Source of the DNA: Branchiostoma floridae
Taxonomy: Eukaryota; Chordata; Leptocardii; Amphioxiformes; Branchiostomatidae
Length of the DNA stretch: 21,771 bases
Direction of reading: 5' to 3'
Assembly: GCF_000003815.2 (NCBI RefSeq)
Contig: NC_049983.1
Location: forward strand, 28,836,045-28,857,815
The translations under genes were made by a program, and so were the position numbers. This document shows positions 8,870 to 17,717 of the stretch, piece by piece. Each line of letters begins with the position of its first letter. Positions within the stretch are counted from its first letter, which is position 1. The notes beneath the pieces were generated by a model. That model did not search any database, was not told where the DNA came from, and saw only the letters and a list, made by a program, of their open reading frames with translations.

Positions 8870-9720
8870 AACGCCGTCGTAAGGGAGGAATTAGGAGGAT
8901 CTCTAAGTTCGCTGACAGTCAAACACATTTGATTTCTTTAGACTTAGATGTGCGTGTTATTCGTTACTGGATCCTCATAGACATTTATTACAAGCTGATA
9001 CCCCTTTGTACCAACATAAATCTATTTCTAATAGTCGTAGAAGAACTTTGTTACAAGTCAAAGACATTATAGATGGTTGTAGTCATTCCTACCTGTTCTT
9101 TTTATGTAACTCACTTAGTGGTGTCAGATTTATATGTACCGTGATCAGATCTAGAATCTCTGATATGTTTATCCAAACCTCTCGTCATAACTTGAGTATA
9201 GATACTGGTAAGCTAAGGTTTTATAAGACCTGTAAATCAGCACATACTATGGAAAAATATACTTAGAATTAGTTAATTTTGATCTACGCTCGGCAATCAG
9301 CAAAATTAGAGTTAATGCCCACCCTCTTCGGCGGTACAAGAAGCTACCTGTGAGTGAAAGAACGTGTAAACATTGCATGTCAAACATGGTGGAAGACGAA
9401 ACACATTTTATGTCAAACTGCTCTTTCTTCGATCACGAAAAAAAAGAGATGTTTGAAGAGGCCACCAAATACACCCAAACTTTTTTACATTCACTAACAA
9501 AAAGAAAACAATTCTCCTTCTAACATCACAATACCAACACATAATAGAAAAGGCGGGATCTTTCGTCTTTCACTGTCTTCGAAAAAGGAGTCGAACCCAA
9601 TAACCCAGGATCTAGATCTACTTTTAGACTAGACACTTGTGATATTGTATTTACACTGTTTGAATCTCTCATGTTACCTGCAATTAGCCCACGGGCAAGA
9701 ATTTGCAATAAACTTTATAC
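8870..9720 (+). mobile_element. Non-LTR retrotransposon C-terminus, family D1 (decayed)
   Basis: Segments in shifting frames read VIRYWI (near 8956), then RISDMFIQTSRHNLS and GKLRFYKTCKSAHTMEKY (about 9148-9258). After a frameshift near 9262 they continue LELVNFDLRSAISKIRVNAH and on to the zinc-binding signature CKHC...VEDETHFMSNC (about 9362-9422). A further shift gives QYQHIIEKAG and FVFHCLRKRS (about 9533-9590). This order (linker, K..Y..K...EKYL, I.K.R..AH, CxxC...EDE.HF...C, terminal helix) is the C-terminal part of a widespread animal non-LTR lineage. AATAAACTTTA at 9707-9717 is a plausible polyadenylation signal and the 3' end. The fragment is inactive. Confidence 0.82.
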
Positions 9721-10504
9721 AGACTCATTTTGCATGATTTCCCAAACGACAGGATTGTTAAAAAGGCATATCACACTTCAATCGAAGAAGGATATGACTG
9801 GGCTACTCATGCTTAAAACATATTATATGGACATGGGTTTCAAAATGTTTGGATTAACCGAGCCGTTAACGCCAATCATTTTAAAAAACATATTCAAAGA
9901 GCGTCTAAATGACACTTTTCTGTATGACTGGAGGGAACAACTTGGAAACACCAGCAAAATCCAAACCTATTCAAAAATTAAAAAGCACTTTGGTGTAGAA
10001 GAATATCTCTCATCAATTCACACCAAACCATTTACATACAGCATTACAAAATTAGTACAGATTGCTTAGAAATTGAATAAAAGGTCGTCATCGTAACACA
10101 CCAGCCACTGAGACTGTCCCACATGTGAAAATATCGAAGATGAATTTATGACCTGTCCTACCTACAGTAAAGACAGAGAACATTGTTAAAATATTAGAAC
10201 CAAAAACACACATCTCTCTTACTGGTGCACAGAACAATATTTTATGTATACTGCTCTCATGTCCAACTCGAATATCCGCCGCCGTTGGTCAATTTATCTA
10301 TACTATATTCCAAATGCGAGACCAGATCACTTATACTTGACTGCACTGTTATCAATAAAGTTGTTTTTTGTTCTGTATGTAGCCTCGTAGTACCATTCTC
10401 TATAAAGTAAGTAGCTATTATTTGTTGCCATACATTGTACCTTGTGCAATTGTTGAGCAATAAAGTCATTCATTCATTCATTCATTCATTCATTCATTCA
10501 TTCA
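9721..10504 (+). mobile_element. Non-LTR retrotransposon 3' end, family D2, copy A
   Basis: This is the same protein region as D1 but a different family. PNDRIVKKAYH, SIEEGYDWATH and ILYGHGFQNVWINRAVN (9738-9868) are read in one frame, with one stop between WATH and ILYG. ERLNDTFLYDW, SKIQTYSKIKKHFGVEEYL and SITKLVQIA (9899-10066) are in a second frame. DCPTCENIEDEFMTCPTYS is in a third (10112-10170), preserving the CxxC...EDE...C arrangement. It ends with AATAAAG (10459-10465) and an ATTC-type tail (10467-10504). The open frame 9671-10069 crosses the junction with D1 and starts in unrelated sequence, so it is not a gene. From 9796 onwards it is matched almost exactly by copy B (16997-17717). 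Confidence 0.85.
10467..10504 (+). repeat. CATT/ATTC microsatellite tail, about 9.5 units
   Basis: A perfect 4-bp repeat directly after the AATAAAGT of the D2 3' end, and taken as its tail. The same tract in copy B has about 12.5 units. Module C copy 1 has only CATTCA at this point. Confidence 0.92.
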
Positions 10505-11022
10505 CATGACAGTAGTTGGTAAATGATATACCCCTCTCGGCGATACGCATTACTTAAGACGTTCTTATCCGATGAAGATCTAACTAAGTCAGTGTGTAAA
10601 ATGATGCGGGCCGTTGCCTCGGTAGCTCAACAACAAACACCTGAAGACACAAAGGCAAGGTGATGTCCTGGGGGTGGGGTGTAAGATACGGCAGCTCTAA
10701 GTTTATTCCTTTTGTCACAAGACGGCTGTTGTCAACCCTTTGTTGATCTCACACAGTTGGTCTAAAGAATCGTCTTGCTTGGCAGCGAACGACCGGAACG
10801 ACCTTGTCAGACAAACATGGCGGGATCGTCTGCAAGGCTGTTCCCGCTCGCGCTGTTTGTCGGGATAGCCCAGTTGACTGGTCGTTGTTTAGATTTTGTA
10901 AATTTAGTTACAAATTAGAAAACGCCGAACCGATAAGAATATAAAGCTGAGGCACCTTTTTATACTTTCTATACTTTTTATAACACAAAAAGGATTTGTT
11001 TGGTAGCTCAATTGCAGGCGTA
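10505..11022 (+). repeat. Module C, copy 2
   Basis: Matches 6966-7670 without its 177-bp internal segment. It follows the D2 (ATTC)n tail directly and is followed at the TA by the mariner-type element. It contains the damaged signal-peptide ORF at 10817. Confidence 0.85.
10817..10918 (+). pseudogene. Damaged copy of the signal-peptide ORF (module C copy 2)
   Basis: It starts with the same ATG context and MAGSSA as 7284-7412, but with Arg at residue 7, Phe at 14, Gln at 19 and Asn at 29. One base is lost after that codon, so the frame ends at TAG 10916-10918 after 33 residues (DFVNLVTN). The candidate donor GT of copy 1 is TT here. The charged and polar substitutions weaken the hydrophobic core, which fits loss of constraint. 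Confidence 0.6.
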
Positions 11023-11024
11023 TA

Positions 11025-11942
11025 CGAGGGTGCTTCAAAAAATAATGTCACTAGTTTTATAACAGGCTCATTTTTTCATCGAATGAGATGAAATTTGGCA
11101 CAATTCTCTTGAGATTATAATATCTCAATTTGATGTTAAAATTTTTATGAGCAACTGAGTTGATTTCTAGATAACTATACCCCTGGAAGTTGTCAGAAGA
11201 TCAGTTCCTCTAGATCTGACCCTCTTATAACTATTATAGGAAGCCGAAATTTCACCTGTATAATAACAAATGTCTTTATAGGTTACATGCCAATTTTCAT
11301 ATCTGAACTTCCAATGGTTCATCTTTTACATCTGCTAGAAAGGAGCGAGTTACTATATTACAGGCAGTTTGATTAATAGCCAAATACGTGGTTTATTTAT
11401 CAAAGGTTTTGTAGACTAATTTTCCATCAACCAAAAGATACGAAACTTGGCACACTTATTGGTTGTTTCAAGACCAAGAAGTTTGCAAAGTTTGATTTCT
11501 TCCTGTTTATTGGAAAGTCCACTCCAGAAACTTTAATCAGCTCACCCCTGATTAACGGCACTGATGACCGGGGTCATACCTTACTTCACCCGAGGAACCT
11601 AAAAAGAAAACATGATTGGATTTCAAAGGTGAACATGTGCATGTGCCTTATGGAGGAATTGAACTTGATACATGTGCAATTTCAGCTTCATACCATAGCT
11701 ACAAGTGAGTCAAGGATATTATCAATTGCACATAAATTGAACCTCTAATTTCTTTCGACGGGATAACAAGGGTGTGGTCAGCTAGAACTCAACTTGGTCA
11801 CTCATATAAATGTGAATAACAAAGTGAGCTATTTCAATCTCAAAAGGAGATATGGTTTTACCATTGTGTCAAATTTGAACTCATTCGATGAAAAAATGAG
11901 CCTGTTATAAAACTAGTGACATTACTTTTAGAAGCACCCTCG
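11025..11942. mobile_element. Mariner-type nonautonomous element, copy A (918 bp)
   Basis: The termini are CGAGGGTGCTTC at 11025 and its inverse GAAGCACCCTCG ending at 11942, with TA on each side (11023-11024 and 11943-11944). The inverted repeats run inwards for at least about 75 bp with few mismatches (for example AATGTCACTAGTTTTATAAC and GGCTCATTTTTTCATCGAAT). Termini of this type and a TA duplication are typical of the Tc1/mariner superfamily. No transposase frame is present inside, so it must have moved with another element's enzyme. Confidence 0.88.
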
Positions 11943-11956
11943 TATATATATATATA

Positions 11957-12749
11957 ATTCTTGCAACTGGTTCTTTTTCCACTAGACGACGGGTGCGTTG
12001 CGCTCTTACACCGAGTATATCATGCAGAATGTGAAAGACAACAAAACACCAAGCGTAAAAAGATTCATTTTTTTCTGTACAATTCGTTTAGCATTCTGTC
12101 CACTTCTAGGTCACAGAGAGAGCGCGGTGAGAGCGCCATCCTGGTGGTAAGAGGTATAACTACATATATAAGTGAGCAGCTACCTAATGGGGCATTTTTT
12201 TTCAAATATGGAAGTTTTTAGGTCAAATGCTATCTTTCGTTACATTATTTATCTAAACTAAACTCACCACGAAAAGTTTCTATGTTAAAAAAGCAATCTA
12301 TCATGAAGGGGCAAGGCAGCGTTTTATTAGCAATGAAATCTTCTGAGTTAGGTTCTTGGTGAAATCGTATTTCTTTCGCCCAGGGGTAGTATACGCCCCA
12401 CTATTGAAAAAAAACACCTATAGTCTCAGAATGTTTTTATTCCTATCAATTTTGCAGCATGTGCCCATGTATAAAAGAGTGCTGGACATGTCTTCAGTGG
12501 TGTGTATTCATTGATTTAAATGGTCAACAAGCATCCATCTAAAATTTATCAGGCCCTGCCCTATTAGATAATACAGTTTCTTTTTTTCGGATGGAATGGG
12601 GTATATTCCATGTTAGATGCTAATTTATAGTCAAACTAGAAAGGCCGACATTTGCTTGGGAGCAAACACAGCATATTGCGATCCATGTTCATAGCTATGC
12701 CCCCTTACAAGAATGGACTCTTCCAGAACACCCCTATCTATGCTAAATG
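11957..12749. other. Anonymous sequence, no gene supported
   Basis: One ATG-started frame (11961-12221, plus) has a RSQRERGESAILVVR stretch, but it resembles nothing I can name and lacks a conserved pattern. The rest is AT-rich with homopolymer runs. I see no RNA gene or transposon end. Confidence 0.5.
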
Positions 12750-13480
12750 GACTGGTCTATGTGGCCCATTTTCCACTTATAGTGCTAAAGTTACCCCAAT
12801 ACCAAATTCCAGATCAGTTGGCTTTTTCATGACACAGGAAGCAAAAATATACATTTTTGGTCAAAAATGCCAAAAAAATCCCAAATTTAACAATTTTTAA
12901 TTGATGTACACCATATGTGTGAATAGAGCCGTGTGGCAACATACCGTACGCACTTTCATACCAAATTTTAGACTATTTGGTTTCCATACATAGGCACAGG
13001 AGTCAAAACTTAACATTTTTAGTCTAAAAATCCCAAAATTCAACAATTTAAAGTAATGTATGCCAAAAGTGAAAATGAAGTACTGTGGGCACTTGTCAGA
13101 CACACTTTCATGCCGAATTTCAGGTCATTAGGTTTCCATACAAGGGCGTAGGAGCCAAAAATATACATTTTTAGTAAAAAATGGCCGAAAACCCCCAAAT
13201 AACTAATTTTTTAAGTAATCTATGAAGAAAGTGTCGATGGGGTCCTGTGAGCACCTCTGTACCATATTCCAGGTCATTAGGTTGTAATACCAGGGCACAG
13301 GGGCCCAAAATATACATATTTGGTCTAAAATGACCAAAACCCCTAAATATCATAATTTCTAAGGCCTCTATCTAAAAAGTGAAAAAAAAACGTCTGGGGT
13401 TATTTGCTATTTCTACCACCCTGCCAAATTTCAGCTCATTTGGCCGAAAAATGAAAAAGTTGAATCCATTTCAAGATTTG
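12750..13480 (+). repeat. Diverged tandem repeat, ~150-160 bp unit, about 4.5 copies
   Basis: A landmark of the form CCAAATTYCAGNTCATTNGG recurs at about 12801, 12960, 13112, 13261 and 13423, at spacings of 159, 152, 149 and 162 bp. Between landmarks each unit has the same order: a CATACNNGGGCNCAGGAGCCAAAA-type stretch, ATATACATTTTTNGTC, AAAATCCCAAA, AACAATTTTTAA, and an AATGTATG...AAGTG stretch. Identity between units is moderate. Both strands carry chance frames (such as 12897-13353 minus) that reflect the repeat, not genes. Confidence 0.8.
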
Positions 13481-13482
13481 AC

Positions 13483-13559
13483 AGGAGGAGGAGGAGGAGG
13501 AGAAGAAACAAAGAAAAACAATATATTGCAATCCCATACTATGTATGGATTGCAATATA
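13483..13559. repeat. GGA microsatellite followed by a 13-17 bp stem hairpin
   Basis: GGAGGAGGAGGAGGAGGAG (13483-13502) is followed after an A-rich spacer by TATATTGCAATCC (13522-13534), whose exact inverse GGATTGCAATATA lies at 13547-13559. ATAC and GTAT inside extend the stem around a TAT loop with one bulged C. It lies immediately after the last satellite unit and may be the terminal part of the repeat-bearing element. Confidence 0.75.
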
Positions 13560-14700
13560 AATATCTCTCAAAGGATCCAATGCATCAACTCTAAAGTGGG
13601 CGTGATTTTATTTCAAAATTTTTATTTTTCCACAATTTATCACACACACACTCCTTACCGCTGTAAGGGGTTCTGGGACGGTTTGTTGCGTTATCAGCTT
13701 TCCTGACACGTTCGCCTTTCTCGTTGTCTGAAGTCTTTAATCCAGGATGAGTTTGTTTAGTCACCATAGTGGACCGTGGATTACGGGTGTGTCATGAGCA
13801 TTGTCACTGAGCACTATACCTGGGGACATCGGCTCCCCGCAGACCAGTTTGCCCAAGTTACACCCGAGTGCAGGTCTGTTGCCTGGGAAGGAGTGGGGGA
13901 AGTGTGTCTTTGCTACAGCCAAGCACAGCAAGGTATGTTACTTACCAACACCACAGAAGGTCCATCAAAGTATACTGTATAGAATCCAGGAAGGTAACCA
14001 TCGGTGCTTCAGTAGATTTATGTTGGTAACCTGATTCCTGGCTTTAGATTTCATGTCCGCATCCAAGATTATAGTAGGAAGTACTGCGACGTTGTTTCCC
14101 ATGACTTATTGGAACATGAAGCCACCTTCTGGTAGATTTACGTCGCTACCTATTCTCCTTAACTTGAATTACCTCATAGGATAGTATATTCTTAGACCTA
14201 AACGATAGAATTCATTATTATTGCAAGTATTTCTACCAAGTGCCGTGGCCGGTAATAACAAGATCCTACTCAGGGAAGAATTGATATAACACCCATTCTC
14301 CGTTAACGTGTACAATTAGGGGTTAGAAATAGTAACAAAAAGCTCTTTATAAGGTTTACTTAACAGTCTTAACTTGTTCCCACCACTGTTTGCTATCATT
14401 GATACGTTTTGGAAGGTGGTGTAACTTTACCATTTTGGGATAGTGGCTCTTTTAGTAATGGGGATGTAGTAGGTTTAAGGTACGATGACATCTTCAAAGT
14501 CTGACAACTCCATAGCCTTGATCAAGAAAAGGCCAATATCCTACTGTGCTGCTGACTATATTATCATGTTATCCGTAGGGAAACACCTTTCGGAGTGACA
14601 GTTTCCATAGATGTTGCTCATCTCAGAAAGTCACGCCGATGTTTACTTGCGCTACCAATGCCTCTTGTTTTTAAATATTCAGATGGTCCAGACAACGATT
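13560..14700. other. Anonymous sequence; one weak exon-like stretch
   Basis: Around 13776-13930 two overlapping frames are open up to AAG|GTATGT at 13931, a strong match to a splice donor. The encoded residues (for example HRLPADQFAQVTPECRSV in one frame) match no family I know and no acceptor can be tied to it. A short inverted repeat lies at 13986-14041. Nothing else is recognisable up to 14700. Confidence 0.35.
13986..14041. repeat. Short inverted repeat
   Basis: CCAGGAAGGTAACCA (13986-14000) is answered by TGGTAACCTGATTCCTGG (14024-14041), complementary apart from a three-base insert, with a loop of about 23 bases. Confidence 0.65.
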
Positions 14701-14788
14701 TACGCTGAATTCAGAAGATCCCCCTACGTATTACGCTTAATCAATAAAGGCAAATACGCTGAATTTGGTCGCCTCACTACGAATTACG
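14701..14788. repeat. Two diverged 34-35 bp direct repeats
   Basis: TACGCTGAATT ... CCCTACGTATTACG at 14701-14735 and TACGCTGAATT ... CACTACGAATTACG at 14755-14788. Shorter echoes (CCCTACGAGTTACGGGAAA, GCGCCTTACGGGAAA) follow up to 14850, just where the Penelope-like homology begins. Confidence 0.6.
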
Positions 14789-14839
14789 TAGATGGTTTTC
14801 CCTACGAGTTACGGGAAATAAAAATAGGCTGCCTGCGCC

Positions 14840-15867
14840 TTACGGGAAAGTGCATGCCGACCCTCATTGCTGTAAACCTCTACATGGAGACGTTTGAAAA
14901 GAAGGCTATCGGTACTTGCAAGGACACCCAAGCCCCCCACTCAACTTGTTTCGATTTGTAGACGACACTTATTGCAGGCTGAAAAGAGAGTAGCCAATGA
15001 CTTTTTTGACCACATCAACCAGGTAGATAAGAACATCAAGTTCACAAGTCAAGTCATGACAACATGCTCCCCTTCCTAGGTATACCCAAACTATCATAGA
15101 GAAGGACGGCAGCCAAGTATTCAGGAAACCGACGCACACTGATCAATATCTGGCCTTTGACTCTCACCACCATTTGAAACACAAACTGGCACTGATAACA
15201 TCCCTTTTCCACCGGGCAGACAGCATTGTTTCCTCTGACATAGCGAAAAAGACGAATACAAACACCTCCAAAGTGCCTTGGCCAAGTGTGGCTATCGAAA
15301 CTAGATAAAGAATCCTTCAAACCCTCGAACCTTTCTATAGCTAAGAAAACACTTATTGCAAGCCATTCAATGGCAGAAACAAAGTTAACATTACCATCCC
15401 ATATGTTAAGGGAGTTTCGGAAAAACTTTTAAAACTTCAACTTAGGCCACTAACTACAAACCTCTCTCAACCCGGCACAAACTGGTACATCCAAGGGCAG
15501 GCCCTGGAAAGGTATCAAGGCCAACGTAATCAACAGACTTACATGTAAAGAACCCAACTGCAACAACACATGTATTGGCGAAACCAACCGGCTATTAGAA
15601 CAAAATGGTACAAAGAACATTGCAAACATAGGGCTACTCCTTTGCCATTTTCCACCATCTGAAAATAACCAGGGACACCCTTTCAATCTCCAATCCATCG
15701 ATATCCTAGACCGCGAACCAACATGGTTCAAACAGGGATTTATAATTAGAGAGGATGCATATGGGAGAATATACAATCCGACCCTCAACAGGAAAGAGGG
15801 CCTACGTAAGGAACTTTCTGAAACTTGGGACCTGGTGACCCCCCCATCCCCTGCGACAAAACGTTAG
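14840..15867 (+). mobile_element. Penelope-like retroelement, RT and GIY-YIG remnant
   Basis: In shifting frames: a degraded GxAMGSP region (GKCMPTLIA) followed by VNLYMETFEKKA, then LFRFVDDTYC with both catalytic aspartates intact (FVDD at 14955-14966), DHINQVDKNIKFTSQ, DNMLPFL, RKPTHTDQYLAFDSHHHLKH, ITSLFHRAD, and HLQSALAKCGYRN. The linker VTIPYVKGVSEKL leads to the endonuclease part: LTCKEPNCNNTCIGETNR (about 15535-15591), ILDREPTWFKQGFI, NPTLNRKEGLRKELSETWDL, ending at TAG 15865-15867. This order (RT, then C-terminal GIY-YIG) defines the metazoan Penelope-like clade. The YIG tyrosine is cysteine here. Many frameshifts and stops make it inactive. The N-terminal part of the RT is missing. 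Confidence 0.9.
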
Positions 15868-15895
15868 CTCCTGTAATTCGAACAACAGGAGCTAA
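15864..15895 (+). other. Perfect 11-bp stem-loop over the Penelope-like stop codon
   Basis: TTAGCTCCTGT (15864-15874) pairs exactly with ACAGGAGCTAA (15885-15895) around a 10-base loop. The TAG of the element's ORF lies within the left arm, so the hairpin starts the 3' UTR. Confidence 0.8.
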
Positions 15896-16128
15896 TAAAC
15901 TCATTTGCATCAACATAGTGTTATCTTGTCTTGCCCTTGTTTCCTATGGAAAATTCGCCTTCCTCCCTTTTTGCAATTAATTTCTAGGATAAAACTGTTC
16001 CCAACTAGATCTCTTTTGCATATCAATTCATAGCTAGGATATACATACTCGTCGTTCTCGTAGGACCATGAGTAGTACTAAATTCTACAATTCATAGTAT
16101 GAATAAAACTCTCTCCAGTGGTCTAACT
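15896..16128. other. Probable 3' flank of the Penelope-like element, no gene
   Basis: AT-rich, with an AATAAA at about 16102. I cannot define where the element ends. Confidence 0.35.
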
Positions 16129-16222
16129 AAATACCGAAAACAACTTGAAATCTACCCAAAACAAACGAAAACAACTTGAAAAATACCGAAAACAACTCGA
16201 AAAATACCGAAAACAACTCGAA
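16128..16222. repeat. Minisatellite of AATACCGAAAACAACTYGAA units
   Basis: About four to five units of roughly 20 bp, the best at 16128-16149, 16181-16200 and 16201-16222. Degraded echoes (AACTCGAAAACAGACCGAAAAG) run on to about 16290. Confidence 0.8.
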
Positions 16223-16736
16223 CCCTCCTAAAACATGTCAAAACAAGCATGAACCACCGATCAGAACTCGAAAACAGACCGAAAAGAACTAGTACACAAC
16301 TACTTATTTTTATTTTATTTTCATCTACTGGTTACTATCCCTTGAATTATTTTCTCCACGGCCGAGGGAGAGAATGGGTTGATTCTGAATGAAGGATTCT
16401 TCCAGCAGAGGGAATGAAGCCGGTGAAAACACCTTTCTATCACACGCTGTTTTATGGTGTAGACCAAAATCCTTATTTTGATAATTTAGCTTAATCCAGA
16501 ATATGGGGCCTCTGTGGCAATACACGGTTGCGGTTTGTCTATTTAAACCGATTTGTTGTGGCAGCGGAAATTCGTTGTAATTGAGCAAGAAATGTACTAG
16601 ATAGTTTTGGTTGCAAGAAAAAAAAACCTGTAGTGCTACCTATTAGGTAAATAGGCAGCAGGTACATTCTGCAGTAATTAATAAGCAAAGTTTTTAACCT
16701 ATTTTCCAAGCAGAGGTTTTGTCGGGGTATAATAGT
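16223..16736. other. Anonymous sequence, no gene supported
   Basis: Two minus-strand frames (16325-16588 and 16539-16907) are open, but they overlap, match no family and the second runs into satellite sequence. Nothing else is seen. Confidence 0.5.
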
Positions 16737-16990
16737 GACCCCCATCTTAAGACAAAAACTGTATGTTTTAGCCCCATGTACTCTGGTAATATAACCGAAT
16801 GAGCTGAAATTTGGCACAGATGCGCCTTGATAATTCTCCCATATGAATTCAATATCACTTTTGGTGTACAGTATAACGAAATGCTTATTTTTGCGATTTT
16901 TGGTCATTTTTTAACCAAAAAATGACACTTTTGGCTCCTGTACCCTGGTTTTAGAACCGGATGACCTGAATTTTAGTATGTTATTGCGTG
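16737..16990 (-). repeat. Same ~155-bp satellite family, inverted, about 1.6 units
   Basis: On the minus strand this reads GACCAAAAATCGCAAAAATA, CAAATTTCAGCTCATTCGGT, ACCAGGGTACAGGAGCCAAAA and ACCAGAGTACATGGGGCTAAAA, in the order seen in the units at 12750-13480. Two landmark words (about 16795-16817 and 16957-16979) are about 160 bp apart. It abuts the left end of duplication copy B. Confidence 0.75.
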
Positions 16991-16996
16991 TCGCAC

Positions 16997-17717
16997 GACT
17001 GGGCTACTCACGCTTAAAACATATTATATGGACATGGGTTTCAAAATGTTTGGATTAACCGAGCCGTTAACGCCAATCATTTTAAAAAACATATTCAAAG
17101 AGCGTCTAAATGACACTTTTCTGTATGACTGGAGGGAACAAGTTGAGAACACCAGCAAAATCCAAACCTATTCAAAAATTAAAAAGCACTTTGGTGTAGA
17201 AGAATATCTCTCATCAATTCATAACAAACCATTTACATACAGCATTACAAAATTAGTACAGATTGCTTAGAAATTGAATAAAAGGTCGTCATCGTAACAC
17301 ATCAGCCACTGAGACTGTCCCACATGTGAAAATATCGAAGATGAATTTATGACCTGTCCTACCTACAGTAAAGACAGAGAACATTGTTAAAATATTAGAA
17401 CCAAAAACACACATCTCTCTTACTGGTGCACAGAACAATATTTTACGTATACTGCTCTCATGTCCAACTCGAATATCCGCCGCCGTTGGTCAATTTATCT
17501 ATACTATATTCCAAATGCGAGACCAGATCACTTATACTTGACTGCACTGTTATCAATAAAGTTGTTTTTTGTTCTGTATGTAGCCTCGTAGTACCATTCT
17601 CTATAAAGTAAGTAGCTATTATTTGTTGCCATACATTGTACCTTGTGCAATTGTTGAGCAATAAAGTCATTCATTCATTCATTCATTCATTCATTCATTC
17701 ATTCATTCATTCATTCA
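16997..17717 (+). mobile_element. Non-LTR retrotransposon 3' end, family D2, copy B
   Basis: Identical in content to copy A from 9796 on: the GFQNVWINRAVN frame, then ERLNDTFLYDW and KKHFGVEEYL, then CPTCENIEDE, AATAAAG and the tail. It lacks the DRIVKKAYHTS residues present just left of 9796 in copy A, so it is truncated further at the 5' side. The open frame 17028-17270 is one of the broken pieces, not a gene. Confidence 0.85.
17668..17717 (+). repeat. CATT/ATTC microsatellite tail, about 12.5 units
   Basis: Tail of D2 copy B, 12 bp (three units) longer than in copy A. Confidence 0.92.

Larger units (their letters stand above)
9796..11956. repeat. Duplicated composite unit, copy A (D2 end + module C + mariner)
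   Basis: From GACTGGGCTACTCA (9796) to the TA run after CCCTCG (11942) the sequence is repeated at 16997-19160 in the same orientation. Differences are scattered single bases (roughly one per hundred by eye) and a few indels: three extra ATTC units in B, ACT gained in B near 18569, and 6 bp fewer in B near 18847. The left end lies inside D2, because the D2 protein frame continues further left in A but not in B. The right end coincides with the mariner terminus. Confidence 0.92.

Noticed and set aside
9671-10069. 132-codon frame as a complete small gene
   Set aside because: It starts in the D1 3' UTR and reads out of frame through D2 until about 9899; it is a chance fusion over a retroelement junction.
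10225-10469. Open frames on both strands, repeated at 17426-17670
   Set aside because: They lie in the D2 3' UTR and are identical only because the DNA is duplicated.
10467-10504. Regular short repeats as a possible CRISPR array
   Set aside because: A 4-bp microsatellite tail without spacers, in animal DNA.
11001-11020. TGGTAGCTCAATTGCAGGCG resembling a tRNA A box (also 7645 and 18214)
   Set aside because: No B box at the right distance and no cloverleaf can be drawn. A tRNA or tRNA-derived SINE is not supported.
11574-11590. CTGATGACCGG, as in a hammerhead ribozyme core
   Set aside because: The required GAAA core and flanking stems do not follow. The other CTGATGA occurrence, on the minus strand near 6608, lies in Penelope-like coding sequence.
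12897-13353. Minus-strand frames of 60-68 codons
   Set aside because: They are products of the satellite repeat unit; the similar residues in both follow from the DNA repeat.
16325-16907. Two minus-strand frames of 87 and 122 codons
   Set aside because: They overlap each other, resemble no family, and the second extends into the inverted satellite.
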